A stretch of 64,000 bases of DNA from positions 2,790,001-2,854,000 of the forward strand of contig JBLDXI010000019.1 in assembly GCA_047495785.1 (NCBI GenBank). The letters are read 5' to 3'. The stretch is from Lepidodermella squamata. Its lineage: Eukaryota > Gastrotricha. Below, in pieces: positions 1 to 10,857 of the stretch. A program made the translations under genes and the position numbers. Below the pieces are notes generated by a model, which was not told the DNA's origin, did not search any database, and saw only the letters and a program-made list of their open reading frames with translations. Within the stretch, counting starts at the first letter, position 1. Every line of letters begins with the position of its first letter.

Positions 1-571
1 TACCGATTCTCGAGTTGATCTGAGCCCGCTGAGGAGCAAGAACGAGTGCAAGATGCGGCTGGCTCAAGTTTCTAAGCAATCGACATTGATTCTCCGATGG
101 ATGGTGGATTTTCCGCTGGATACAACCTGATCCAACGGCAAAAATGGCTTGCCACGTGTCTTTGCGACAAATCCGTCAACTTTGTTAATTTTCTCGTAAT
201 TACGGAATAATAGAATTTAGGGGGTCGTGGGGGTTCGAGGTTAACTGCTTACCTGATTGAAATCTGTGCAAAGTCTGTCTCAAATCTCAAGGGGGGCCAG
301 AGGCCAGACCATGCCATGAAATACTTGGCCTTCGATCTTCGCCTTATAACTCGGTATTTACGTTCAATCTAAAAGTGATATCGTCAATTTCGTCAAAAAA
401 TCATTTGGAATGATCATCTCTGCGCTAGCCTTCCACCCTCTCCAAGCCTCATTGCGTAGCAAACTCACCTCCCGGGTCATTCGGTTTAAACTCAAACCAG
501 TTCCTACCAATTTACACCGGTGCCGGTATAAACCGGTTTTATTCAAGTTCAATAAAAACGGGTTATAATAG
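1..571. other. Non-coding flank
   Basis: No gene, RNA or clear repeat is supported here. The short open frames have no recognisable domain. Confidence 0.4.
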
Positions 572-968
572 TATATGTCACATTAAAAGTGTACAATCGT
601 GAAATGTCGACAATTTATAACAAAAGTCGCCATTTAAAGTGTACAATTTGGCAGATCCGTACAACGCCATGTTGACCACAAGGGGTAATCCGCATCGAGG
701 AATCCGAATCCGAATTTGTTTTTTCCATCCGGAATAGTGATCAGAAAAAAATCGATAATCAATCGATATCGATTACGAAAATCGATTATTTTCCAATGAT
801 AGGATAACGATATAAAACTTCTGATATCAGATTCGGATTCCTCGATGCGGATTACCCCTTGTGGTCAACATGGCGTTGTACGGATCTGCCAAATTGTACA
901 CTTTAAATGGCGATTTTTGTTATAAATTGTCGACATTTCACGATTGTACACTTTTAATGTGACATATA
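572..968. repeat. Fold-back MITE with 139-bp arms
   Basis: Positions 572-710 and 830-968 are reverse complements of equal length, 139 nt each. I saw one mismatch (a c/t difference in the tract near 633 and 916). The 119-nt loop is AT-rich and holds ATCGAT-type palindromes. The outer ends read TATATGTC and GACATATA, so a TA-type insertion site is possible. No transposase frame is present. Near-perfect arms imply a recent insertion or maintained hairpin. Confidence 0.85.
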
Positions 969-1389
969 TATTGGATTCGAAGGAGTACTATAACGCGTTA
1001 TGTTCGACGCGAATCCACTATGTATGTTATCGTTCGGTGGGACAAAACGAGCCGGACCGGGTAGGATAGCTAGACAACAGTGGTGAATTTCTAAAATTAA
1101 TAAATCCATCCTAATATTTTCACTAACGTTTTGCAAAAATCATTACTATTTATTCATTTTTCGATGCCGCGATTTAATTCACGCATCATTTTTGCGGTTG
1201 CTTTCACGGAAAATTGCTTATATGGGACGCCCCGCCTCATTGGAACCCGTGGCTTCAAAGCTGAAGAAGAAGATGAAGAAGCGGACCAAGAGCGTACGCT
1301 GTTCCAGGCAGTTGATTGTGTCTTGTTGCTGGTCTTGCTGCTGTACTACAACGCTGTCCGCGCCTAACAATCGGTTTTGTGGAAGAAGT
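969..1389. other. Intergenic
   Basis: Several overlapping short frames, none with a recognisable domain. Part may belong to the same decayed element as the recombinase remnant just downstream. Confidence 0.3.
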
Positions 1390-1640
1390 TCAATTCCGAA
1401 CTGCGAATAGGATCAAAAGAGCGCTCTACAAGAGGGTGAAGTTGGGCGAGCATTCCATCGACGCTTTGGTGAAGAACGCAGTGTCGAAAGCCGGGATTAA
1501 GAAAATTCTCTCCGGCCACTGCGTGCGGAAATGTACCTGGTGGACTAGTTGATGCCCAATGAAGTAATACCAGAAAGGGCGATGCGTAAATGAATGCTCT
1601 TTTCAATACCGAATCTTGAAGCTGGAAGCTTGCCCATCCT
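1390..1640 (+). pseudogene. Tyrosine-recombinase-like C-terminal remnant
   Basis: The frame ending at 1552 contains IDALVKNAVSKAGI then SGHCVRK. This resembles the core of Crypton-type and ZMYM/QRICH1-like tyrosine recombinase domains, in which a GI...HSxRKT helix is followed by a region ending TGH..V.s...Y. After 1525 the frame breaks: YLVD, a stop, then LMPNEVIPERAMRK in another frame, and NECSFQY further on. Stops and frame changes make it a fossil. The family assignment is by motif likeness only. Confidence 0.4.
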
Positions 1641-2482
1641 CTCTTATAGTTCGGAGATGGAGCAGCCTTTGGATGATCCCAATGCGAGCAATCAACAATA
1701 CAAGCTAGTAGCTGAGTCGAACGGAAATAGGGACGACTTCATCACCCTCTTTCAGTTCCGCCCTCCTACGGACCTTTGCCACGATGCCATACGTTTTGAC
1801 AATTTTGAAAATTTCAATAAAGTAATGATACAGCAATAAGGATTTGCATCGCTTAGAGCAAAAATGCCGGGCTTTTCCTTATATATTAAAACAAAACTAG
1901 TTAAGAAATAAGAAAAATGCGTGTTCTTTTGGCTAGTACAGTCAGGGAGCGAGTGGTCGAGTTAGGCAATTTGACAAATAAAATTTAAAAAATCCACCTT
2001 AAACGTCTGTTATTTGTATTTTGGCAGTATTTGGATAATTTTGGATAATTTTTGTACCACCGGACGATAACGGCACCGGTGTAAGTCGCAACAGACAAAT
2101 CCGGTTAGATAGTAAGACATCACCAGGAATATGTGGTCCTAGCTGAAAGTATTGGCACAAAGTTCAGCTACAGGAGTTGCGGAGTTGCGGAGTTGCAGGA
2201 AAGACCAGGAGTTGCGTTAGTTATGATAATCAGCTTTGATTCTTAGCGTGAAGGATCATTTGCCGTGTACATGAGGAATTTAGTCTTCATTAGGCGGTAG
2301 CTAGCAGTTATCCGGCTGATGAGGTTGAAAAACTAATGGGCGGATCCGAAATGTATGCCATCAGGACGATAAACATTTTACACCTAGTTTGAATGGCAGA
2401 ATCATTTAATTCGTAGCATAATACATATTATGGTCTATTACAAAAATCCCTCGAATTTTCCCCGCTGTCGCCCCTACTTTAA
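1641..2482. other. Intergenic, repeat debris
   Basis: No supported gene. A short tandem GGAGTTGC motif occurs about three times near 2173-2197. Confidence 0.4.
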
Positions 2483-2528
2483 ATCTACACTATTTATATC
2501 ATCTACACTATTTATATCATCTACACTA
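2483..2528. repeat. 18-bp tandem repeat, 2.5 copies
   Basis: ATCTACACTATTTATATC occurs at 2483-2500 and 2501-2518, then ten bases of a third copy. It directly abuts the 5' edge of the LINE fragment, so it may record the insertion event. Confidence 0.75.
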
Positions 2529-3500
2529 GCGACCTTCTCCGGACCCCCAGTGCCTCTGGCTGTGAATTGGATGCCTATGCTGGCGGTGGTCGGTTCTGGC
2601 GCCTCGTTCCCCGAAGCTGAGATGTGTGCCCAGGCGGAAGTCGATCGCGTCGCCGCTTGGGCCTGTCTGTCGCGGCAGCAATTCAACGCCGGCAAGGTTG
2701 TCGCATTCTCCCGTCGTCCCCCCGGTGTGCGGCTCGTGCTTGGAGGTACTGTCATCCCGCAAGTCCGTGTACTTCGAATTTTGGGCATTCTGTTCGATGA
2801 GAAGTTGACCTGGAAGCCTCATATCGGCCAGGGCTGTCTTTCCGATGGCGCCGCACTGCCTGGCGCTCGTTCGTTCCATCGCCACCTTCGGCTTTGTTTC
2901 CTTTGCGTCTGCTGCGAAGACACAGCTCCGCCGCCTGGATGTGCTTCAAAATTGCTGTCTGCGAGCTTACTCCGTGTCCGCCTCGATGATCGTGTTCGTG
3001 CTATTGCGCTGGAGCAGCGCTGTCGCCTGCCCAGTCTGTCCTCGCACTTACAAGCCATCCAGTGCCGCTATGCCGACAACGTCGTACGCTGCCGCTTCGC
3101 GAAGACATCGAGCATGTTCGGCTTTCCGCATCGCCGCCTGTGAAGTCGCCTGTCTTCCTTCTCAACGCTCGCCTACCGCCCGGCCCGCTACCTGTCCCCC
3201 AATGTTAGTCTCTCTCCTCTGTCCTCTTCTCCTTCCTGCTTATTTCCTTGTTTTTTTTCTTCTCCCGTCCTCCGTCCTCTAACTTCCGTCTCTGGTGTCC
3301 TACCACTAATCACATCCTTCTGGCTTATACTTATACTGTGTCTGATGATTCCGCTCCTTGTGATAATTTCAGCGTGTTATGAAGCGTCCGGTGTTATGAA
3401 AGGCGCACTGTCCCGAACAAGCGCCTTGTCGTGTTGTGCCTGCGCCTTTTTTCTTCCCTTCCAAACTGTATAATTTTCGAAAGGACAAAATAAAAAGCTC
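2526..3500 (+). mobile_element. LINE (non-LTR retrotransposon) 3' fragment, frameshifted
   Basis: Around 2625-2830 one frame reads like the end of a reverse transcriptase: a WA...FN..K...FSRRP stretch, then LRILGILFDEKLTWKPH. This matches the LG...D..L.W..H motif at the RT C-terminus of CR1/Jockey-like LINEs. The match continues in another frame at 2845-2980 (LRRLDVLQNCCLRA) and returns to the first near 3000-3080 (LPSLSSHLQAIQCRYAD). These changes show it is dead. The 3' end has a GC-rich leader and ends near AATAAA at about 3490. Confidence 0.8.
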
Positions 3501-3705
3501 TTCGTTTCGTTTTCACACAAGTATTAAAATTAATTTGATTTAAAATTAAAATATAATTTCAAATTCATATTCAAAATAGTGTATAATTATTTTCTTGTAG
3601 ACGCATTCATGGACTCTTTGGACTACTTTGGACTTAACGTGAATCAATATATTCAATAAATTCTTCCTCGACGTTACACTCCTCAAATGTCAAAAATGCC
3701 CGCGA

Positions 3706-6082
3706 TTATATTAGGCTGAGAAGTAGCATGCTCATTGAAGCTAGCCAAGTTATGACCGATAGCGAAAGCATTTGATAGATCGGGTTTGAAGCCAAGATAA
3801 GATGCAACATGAAACCTGCAACGTAGAGTGTCATTAAAATAGCCGCTGTTATTCCCAGAAGCGGTAGCATTTTGTCGCCACGATACTGCCGGGCATGCCT
3901 CAATTGAAGAGCGACAAAGCAAGCGACTATTAGAAGCAGGAAATTTGCGCCGATAAGAGGAATCAGCCAGAGGGCCTCGACGTCGGACGAAAGGATCGAT
4001 ACAAACTCAGATGTTAAAATGTCGTTAATCGGGTCGTACTGTTTATCATTATCCAACTCATAGAAACGATACTTCGCCGGGAAAGTAGTAAACCATGCGA
4101 TAAGATAAATGGCGGAAACAATAATAAACCCAATAGCAGCCTTGTTCAAGTAGGATTTCAATGATTTTTTGTCAATCGGCTTCACCGGGGTTTCCACTGC
4201 CACGGATCGGCTAATTGATGAGAGAGTTAAATGTCTCCGACCTTCACACCCGATAGAAGTCGTATGTGGAGTAGCTTGTGGAGATACCCGCGACAATCTC
4301 ATAATTTTCTGCTTGCGATAACAAAACAGATGGCAAAAGATGCTTACCTGTTGCGAAAATAGCATAAACGAGGTCTATAAACTGAGTCAGAGAATTTCTT
4401 ACTTGGGTCAAAGATAAAGCGAAAGTTCCAAATGTTCGTTGCAGGTAATATATCCGAGCAATCCGCCCAAAGGAATTAGGAAAAGCTAAAGTGATGGACG
4501 CCAAATTGAACATCAGTCCTCCCATGATAGGATAAGGATTGAAATAGAATCCTGGGACGCCTTTCTTTCGGAAAAAAACGTAGACTCTCTTAACGAAGCT
4601 GGCAGCGAAAGACAGAAGGTTAACCGTGGCCATTGCCCAGAAGAAGGATTCTGGAATGGATAACGTGACATTAACTTCGATTCTTCGATCTTGGGGCGGC
4701 TTCCCGTCTGAAGTGTCCCACCTTGGGCTATTATAGTCCTTTCGAATAGAATAGCTTGAGTAACTCAAAGGAGGTGCCGAAGAGTTATATCGGCGAAAAG
4801 TACTGAGTATTATCTGGCCATCGGATTGTGTCCACTGAACCGCAACGAAAAGATCATCGTCCATTTCTAAGCGACTCGAAAACTTGAAATTCCTAATCCT
4901 CAGCCCTGTGAATTCTACATCAGCTATTGATCTGTTTGCTAGTTCCATCAAATCTTTCCCCGAAGAGTTGAGGAGGCTCTCATTTGCCCTTGTCGATTTC
5001 TCCGTTAAATTGAGAGCGATTATTGAGCTGAGGACAGCGTCGTGACAAAAGTACCGCCTATCATAATCTGGGGGACGCCTGTTAGCTGCTCCTCCCCTTT
5101 GAAGCCATTTTGAGTCAAATCGACGCTCAAACTCGTTGGCATTAAATCCAAGTGTCGAATCGGCATATGGGTCCTCATAGTTTCTAGCAGCCTACCCAAC
5201 CCAAAATATATTTTGATACTGTTCAATAACCATTGACTTTGTACAACCGGGGCCAATGGTTTCACCCAATCCTGACAGCTCAATGAAAGCCGTAAAAGGT
5301 GCTACAAAGACATATCGACTACCTTTTATACCCCTTGCATAAGAAGCACAAAGAAATGACAGGAAAGGGGCTGGTAGGGTGATGGAAATATCAATTATTC
5401 GAACATCGGCCTCCAATAGGCTATCCATAACAGAATCATCGATTTCGGAGACAATGTTGAAGTATGCGATTTCGAAGCCATTTCCCAGACCTGTACTTTG
5501 CATAACTGAAGCGCTTAGATAATCAGCTTCGCTTATTGAGCTTGTTAAGATGCCGATGCGATTCCAGCCTCCAATCTCTCGGATGAAGCGCAGGTGAAGA
5601 ACTGCAACGGTATCAGTGCCAGACCGAGTTCTGTATGTATTTGGATTGTGCCTCCGTTGGTTGATCAGAGTCGGGCTATTGCAAGACAAAGCAACGTGAA
5701 CTAAGCCCAGGTGTTTAATTATGGGGGCAATCGCTTTGCACCCGCCTGAAAATTGGGTACCGATGAAGATGGGGGAGAAGAGCTGTTTGTTATCCTCTGA
5801 TTCTCGAAGGAACTTAACGACCTCCCTTAGTACTAAATTACTCGCAGCGCTTTCGTCTCGAAATACCGGCACAACGTTGTAGTTGGGTAAAATGCCACGC
5901 ATGCGATTGACCTCTTCCGTAACAATTTCAGCAGCAATTAAGCACGATTCAGCGGTTCGTGGAGCGTCACCAGTGAGGGGTAGTGTTACTAAGAGGGATA
6001 GATTGTATTGCTTTCGAGCTAATGTTATGGCCCAACAGCTTGCTGCTGCGCATAAAATAGTCCACATGAAATGATGGTCCAT
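3706..6082 (-). CDS. GABA-B-receptor-like class C GPCR with one in-frame TAG
   Basis: Predicted seven-helix receptor of the metabotropic GABA-B type. Model: complement(3706..4274, 4348..6082), 768 codons. From the ATG at 6082 there is a signal peptide (WTILCAAASCWAITLA), then a Venus-flytrap domain: LVTLPLTGDAPRTAESC, ILPNYNVVPVFRDES and ALSCNSPTLINQRRHNP match the GABA-B ectodomain. SDGKPPQDRRI precedes the first helix, as in GABA-B. Helices 1-3 lie in exon 1 and 4-7 in exon 2; the protein stops right after helix 7. Position 5192-5194 is TAG in frame after NIFWVG, and homology resumes at once (ARNYEDPYADS, then FCHDAVLSS). A readthrough, polymorphism, assembly error or recent nonsense mutation would each fit. 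The exon 2 acceptor is less certain. Confidence 0.8.
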
Positions 6083-6689
6083 TTGGCAGCTTGAAAACGA
6101 TGTCAGATTTATGATGTATGCGATTGTTAAATAGAAAGAGTCAAAATGTGTGAATCTCCATGCAGCTGTATGATAGGTCAAAGCTTTTTGAGACTTCCAG
6201 GTGATGTCCTCTGTGAACATTACCTCATCGCGCACATGGTACATAAGCTACTTTCAAACGGACCAGCTATCAATTTAGGCAAGTATTGTCGACCTCATTT
6301 CCGAGTGCTCCAGCGACACCTCAGCTTTTGCTACCTTACGAAACTTAAGCCATGCCACAGATGCATCCGGTAGAATTGACGGGAATATTCAAAGCATAGA
6401 CATCATTCAGGCATCCAGTTTCCTTCTTGAGGTGTTTGCGATCAATATGTCAGTGATCCTGGAGCCCCGACATCCGATGTTCAGTCCGATATAAATTACA
6501 CCTACGACTAAAATCTACCCTGATTGTTCCCAGCCCATTCACTAATAATCGCCCATTCCTAATAGTATCACAGGGATCAAATCGACTGTAAAACTTCAAA
6601 AAGGAACCCTGAAAGTCGCAGACTGATTGGATTGGTGAAGAGGAAATTCGGCCTTCTGATGTACTAGTCCGATTTCGCCAGTCGGAACG
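6083..6689. other. Intergenic with repeat scrap
   Basis: No gene seen. Around 6535-6585 the sequence CCCATTCACTAATA...CGCCCATTC resembles the interior of the MITE at 62586-63004, so a fragment of that repeat family is present. Confidence 0.45.
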
Positions 6690-7368
6690 TCAACGAACTA
6701 AGATCGGTTCTTCAACAGGAAATCAATCGGGTTTGTTGCTGGTTGAAATCCAACTCCTTGCAGGTTAACGGTAAAAAGTCGCAATTTTTGATATTGAAAT
6801 GCGCGATGCCTACGGCTCCGGATTTCTGTATTAAAATCGGCGACGCAATTGTTAAGCCGTCAAGTGCAATGGTAACACTTGGCTTTACGATCGACAATAA
6901 ACTGTCTTTCAAGAAGCACATAAATGGTGCCAAAAGCAAAGCAAGAAGAGGTTTGTTTGCTCTCAAGCTGGCCTCGAAGTTCCTAAGTCGTAGGACTGCT
7001 ATCTTAATGGCCAATGGTTTGATATTTAGTCACTTGAATTACGGTGACCTGACCTTGGGCCAAGCTGCCCCGACCACACTGGCCAGGCTTCAATCGACGC
7101 AAGACCGAGCAGTTCGAGTTATTTGTGGCGCTCATCCGCTCGCTGATGCTCAACCACTGCGACATCGCCTTGGCTGAGTTGACGTGGAACAAAAACACGC
7201 CATCCACCTGGCCACCTTCATATGGAAGTGCCTTAACAAGCAAGCACCGGCTGCAATGCAAGCGCTTTTTTGTCTGAACCCGCCTCCCCGATACGAGGTT
7301 CGAAATTCCGAACCCATGTTCAAGCCGAAATGCGACTCAAAACGAGAAATGCTTAGTCTGAGTTACAG
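6690..7368 (+). mobile_element. LINE fragment, 5' part, split by a DNA element
   Basis: The frame from about 6700 to 7168 reads INRVCCWLKSNSLQVN, then LGFTIDNKLSFKKHI, ANGLIFSHLNYG and LQSTQDRAVRVI. These are the standard motifs of the end of a CR1/Jockey-like reverse transcriptase (thumb and connection). A frame change follows near 7168, then HAIHLATFIWKCLNKQAP in the next frame. At 7361-7368 the coding text is cut by the inserted element and continues at 8168. Confidence 0.85.
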
Positions 7369-8167
7369 CATGAGACGTAGGTAGGACGCCGCAGCTTGAA
7401 CCCCGCCATGCAAACGGGGGTGTCATGCTGGTCTCATGCATGAATATTCAAGAATATTCTTATACTGTAAAAATTAAAATTTCAGGGTTTAAAAAGAAAA
7501 GAAAATTGAATAATCCCTGAAATTTTTATAAATTGAAGCGGGGTCAATTTCAAAAAGGAGAAGAAATGTTCCGGTTCCATAGTTACCAAGCTGGATCCAG
7601 GTTCCAGCCTCGGAGAAGATTTGATTACTTTCAAAAAGCTGGATGATGTGGCAAATCGTATGGGCGGCGAGTTGAACAAAATCAAAGAAAAATCGATCAT
7701 TCTCCCGACTTTGAGCCGCCTCAAATACATCTTGGCACGAAGAACCGTGAGATTTTATCGCGAAAAATTTGGAGCATCCTCCTTATCACTGCGTTCAAGT
7801 CTAAAGCAATTCAAAAAAGACTAATTATTTTCCGTTTTATTTTTGACGATTTTCGTCCGATTTGCTCAGCTTTACCCTTGTGATAGTGAAAATATTTACC
7901 GAAGCAATAACAATCATGATTTTCTAAAATTGATCTATGGTTTCATCTTTTTAATCGTGGCATTTTTTTTCATCTTTTCACTTGCAAAGTAGCACTTACG
8001 GCGTATGAAAGACTCTTTTTTTCTCGAAATTTCATCACAACATCTGGCGCCAAAAGATAATGAGATGATTCATCTCATTCTCAAAACGCGACCTTCGACT
8101 TCATTATCTCTCATTTCACTTTTTTCTCGTAAAAAGCCCAGCTGCGGCGTCCTAGCTACGTCTCATG
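7369..8167. mobile_element. Non-autonomous DNA transposon, 799 bp, 8-bp TSD
   Basis: Terminal inverted repeats of 28 bp with one mismatch start CATGAGACGTAG and end CTACGTCTCATG. They are bounded by the 8-bp direct repeat AGTTACAG at 7361-7368 and 8168-8175. Removing the element and one duplication restores the LINE frame across the join. An 8-bp duplication is known for hAT and P superfamilies. Ends starting CATGA recall Drosophila P element ends, so a P-like MITE is my first guess and hAT the alternative. A 67-codon frame at 7621-7824 matches nothing I know. Confidence 0.85.
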
Positions 8168-8380
8168 AGTTACAGAGGTCCCGAACTGTGGAATCAACTG
8201 CCTATTGAGGCACGGCAGGCCGAGTCAGCTGACATATGCCGTTCAATTGCTCACGCTTTTTTCTACAACAAAAATGCCTCTAGTTTAGCACTAGTTAAGA
8301 AAATTAAGTTAACTAGTTTAGAAAATTGCGAAAGGGAAGAAACAAAAAGGATGTGTTAAAGTGTATTTTAAGGTTGATTC
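8168..8380 (+). mobile_element. LINE fragment, 3' part
   Basis: Continues the LINE: SYRGPELWNQLPIEARQA is the conserved last motif of CR1/Jockey-like ORF2 proteins. The frame runs on to a stop near 8357. Confidence 0.85.
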
Positions 8381-8678
8381 TTTTTTATTTAAGCAAAACG
8401 TATTCAGACACCAAGGGTATGAGTTGAGACATACTATCCAGATTTCGAGCAAGGAATCCTTAACTTGTTTCACGGACAAAATCGCGATTTCAGCCCTTGA
8501 ATATATCGCTTCCGCCTACGCTCCCTCGACAACATTAAGGAAAGAACCGGCTCATGGTAAACCGAATAGAAGTCAATCGTAACTCTAAGCAACTCAATTT
8601 TCCCAAATTGTTTTTCAAAATGGCAAAGCAAAATTTATCAATCGACATACAAAATATGCAGGCGGGATTGTCGTGTCT
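8381..8678. other. Intergenic
   Basis: One 73-codon frame without recognisable content; otherwise nothing seen. It lies downstream of the first amidase-like gene. Confidence 0.4.
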
Positions 8679-9332
8679 TCACAGCGGCGGTAGATAAACA
8701 ACATTGTACCCACTTTCCTTATAAATGCTGTAATCCGCATGGTAACGGGCTCTATTGTGAGCGTTGACAATTCCAGGCCCAACACCAAGAGCTATATGGG
8801 CCATGCCATTTACTACCAAAACATTCGGAAGATCAACATAGGTTTTCACAGCGTCGTAGTCGCACTTCTGGCCCTTGCAATATTCATCCATTACCACTGA
8901 TGTGCCGTTTGTCAATTTACGGGTGACGTTGTACTTGCAAGTTCCAGGTGTGCAAGCATCGCAAACTCGCCAGCCCAAGGCGGGTAGGGCCTCAGCTAAA
9001 CCTCCCTTAGTGCTTCTCAGGTTTGGACTGTGTTTGCTTGCACAGGTCAAACAGTACTTTTTCTTCCCAACAGCGTAATTCCAGTAGGCATTGATCGGGT
9101 CGAGCGGGCCAAGACGTGGCAGGTAACCACCAGCAGCTAGGGATCGAGCGACATATTCGGCACATTTGAAGGTATCCGGAGCTTTGGCACCTTCCTCAAC
9201 TCGGACTGTACAGTTTAGGTCTATGCAATCCCAGTAAGCGTCAGCCCAGGCTAAAGTTGCCGCTGGATCTACAGCGGAACATGATCCTGTGAAGGAAATA
9301 GCTAGTAATAACGATACAAATATGTATTTCAT
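8679..9332 (-). CDS. Secreted amidase-like (NlpC/P60-type) protein, copy 1
   Basis: 217 aa in one exon. The ATG at 9332 is chosen because it opens directly on a signal peptide (YIFVSLLLAISFTGSCSA). The body has TFKCAEYVARSLAAGGY, which fits the catalytic-cysteine helix of the Amidase_6 family (C.NFVSQ.L..GG). MAHIALGVGPGIVNAHN follows and RYHADYSIY near the end, which fits the catalytic histidine strand and closing HN...W.. motif. It would act as a secreted cysteine hydrolase on peptide or cell-wall amide bonds. Multiple further cysteines suggest disulphides. The family is mostly bacterial, and the gene lacks introns while its neighbours have them; transfer from bacteria is inferred, not shown. 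Roughly three quarters identical to the next gene. Confidence 0.75.
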   Translation of the reverse strand: MKYIFVSLLLAISFTGSCSAVDPAATLAWADAYWDCIDLNCTVRVEEGAKAPDTFKCAEYVARSLAAGGYLPRLGPLDPINAYWNYAVGKKKYCLTCASKHSPNLRSTKGGLAEALPALGWRVCDACTPGTCKYNVTRKLTNGTSVVMDEYCKGQKCDYDAVKTYVDLPNVLVVNGMAHIALGVGPGIVNAHNRARYHADYSIYKESGYNVVYLPPL

Positions 9333-9369
9333 GTTTTCAAATGATGAAAATAGTGTAAAGCACAAGCAA

Positions 9370-9376
9370 TTTTATA
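9370..9376 (-). promoter_or_regulatory. TATA box of amidase-like copy 1
   Basis: TATAAAA on the minus strand, 38 nt upstream of the chosen ATG. If used at the normal distance the 5' UTR would be only about 10 nt. Confidence 0.45.
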
Positions 9377-10040
9377 GCTATTAGCAGCTGTGATTATAAT
9401 TTATCTCTTGGCGTGGAACCTGGCGAGCGTGTTTGTTCTGCTTAAGTGATGAAAGCACCTTAAGGGAAAGAGTTCACGACTTGCGTCAGTCCTATCCAAG
9501 ATAACTGCCGGCAATTAGGACACTCTATTAACAGCTGCTTTCTCACAGCATAGCTAGTTTTTAATCTGAGTGACATAAAAAAGCGCCTTTCTTAGCTTAT
9601 AATGCCCTAGAAAACATTATCTATAATTCCGAGTGGCCTAGTTTCCTGGCGCAAAACAATAGGCATCATGACTAAAATTGGCAGAGTTAATCTTCTTGGA
9701 TAAAACATACCCTGACTTGAGATGAATCGTCTCGATAAAGCAGAACATGGAACGAAGTTGAGACAAGACTAAACAAAGTCTCATTGGCGGAATTGCGGAA
9801 ATGTATCTACCTAAGGGGGTATTATCTTTCTTTCTGCTCTGCAGATGGCAACGCAGACTCAAAAGAAGAGCCATCTTATTCAAGCAAAACACAATGTAGT
9901 TATCATATCCACGCCAGGTACCACCATAGTATTCAGTTTTATTTTTATCATCTCGGAGCAAACCTCATCCGTTGTGAATTATTGAAAACTATAACTGTTA
10001 TTACAGTTAGAGCTTCGCCATAATTATATAGGCTTACAAC
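9377..10040. other. Intergenic between the amidase-like paralogs
   Basis: No supported gene. The part at about 9480-9575 (GCGTCAGTCCTATCC, CAGCTGCT, GCATAG) resembles the duplicated upstream block of copy 2 at 10858-11112, so the promoter region was probably duplicated with the gene. Confidence 0.45.
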
Positions 10041-10697
10041 TTACAAAGGCGGCAGGTACACCGCACTGTAGCCAACTGACTTATAAACGCTGTAATCCGC
10101 ATGATTACGGGCACTGTTGTGAGCGCTCAGAATTCCAGGCCCAACGCCAAGAGCCGCGTGACCCATGCTGATAACCATCAACACATTCGGAAGATCAACA
10201 CAGCTTTTCACAGCAGTGTAGTCGCACGTTTGACCAGTGCAATACTCATCCATGACAACTGAGGTGCCATTGGTTAAGGTTCTAGTGACGTTATACTGGC
10301 AAGTTCCAGGTACGCAAGCAGGTTGACACAATCTCCATCCTAAGGCGGGCAGGGCCTCAGCTAAACCTCCCTTGACACTTTGCAAGTTGGGGCTGTGTTT
10401 GCTTGCGCAGGTCAAACAGTACTTCTTGCTGCCAATAGCGTAATTCCAATACGAGTTTATGGGGTCAAGAGGGCCGAGACCTGGCAAATAGCCACCAGCC
10501 GCGAGGGAGCGAGCTACAAATTCAGCGCATTTGAAGGTATCAGGGGCTGGGGTTAATTCCGGAACTCGCACTGTACAGTTCAAGTCTATGCAATCCCAGT
10601 AAGCGTCAGCCCAAGCCAAAGTTGACGAAGGATTGACGGCGGAAGAGCAGGACCCAGCCAGTGACAACGTAACCAACGTTACCAAATAGAAAGTCAT
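10041..10697 (-). CDS. Secreted amidase-like (NlpC/P60-type) protein, copy 2
   Basis: 218 aa, single exon, tandem paralog of the gene at 8679-9332 in the same orientation. The ATG at 10697 begins a signal peptide (FYLVTLVTLSLAGSCSSA). The putative catalytic cysteine lies in TFKCAEFVARSLAAGGY and the histidine in GHAALGVGPGILSAHN; the end is SVGYSAVYLPPL. Conserved LAWADAYWDCIDLNCTVRV follows the signal peptide in both copies. The two differ mainly in charge-neutral changes, so both are probably functional. The Amidase_6-like call rests on motif spacing only; a structure or profile search would settle it. Confidence 0.75.
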   Translation of the reverse strand: MTFYLVTLVTLSLAGSCSSAVNPSSTLAWADAYWDCIDLNCTVRVPELTPAPDTFKCAEFVARSLAAGGYLPGLGPLDPINSYWNYAIGSKKYCLTCASKHSPNLQSVKGGLAEALPALGWRLCQPACVPGTCQYNVTRTLTNGTSVVMDEYCTGQTCDYTAVKSCVDLPNVLMVISMGHAALGVGPGILSAHNSARNHADYSVYKSVGYSAVYLPPL

Positions 10698-10857
10698 GGC
10701 GAAATTTAAAAAAATGGGTATCAAACAGTTGAAAGAAATGAAATGATGCAGTGTTAGTTCGATCTAACATGGCGGGGTTTTATGACAACATGTTTGTTCA
10801 GCAGATTTCATCCATGCACTCGGATCCAGGCAGCTCAGGAAATGATTACCAACATTC

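Noticed and set aside
5194-5200. A 27-nt GT...AG micro-intron that would remove the TAG in the GABA-B-like gene
   Set aside because: Shorter than any other intron here (about 45 nt or more) and no branch or pyrimidine signal; kept only as a remote option.
7621-7824. 67-codon frame inside the DNA element as a gene
   Set aside because: No start context, domain or homolog recognised; too short for a transposase.
9638-10023. Overlapping frames on both strands between the amidase-like genes
   Set aside because: No signal peptide, domain or codon pattern; they look random.
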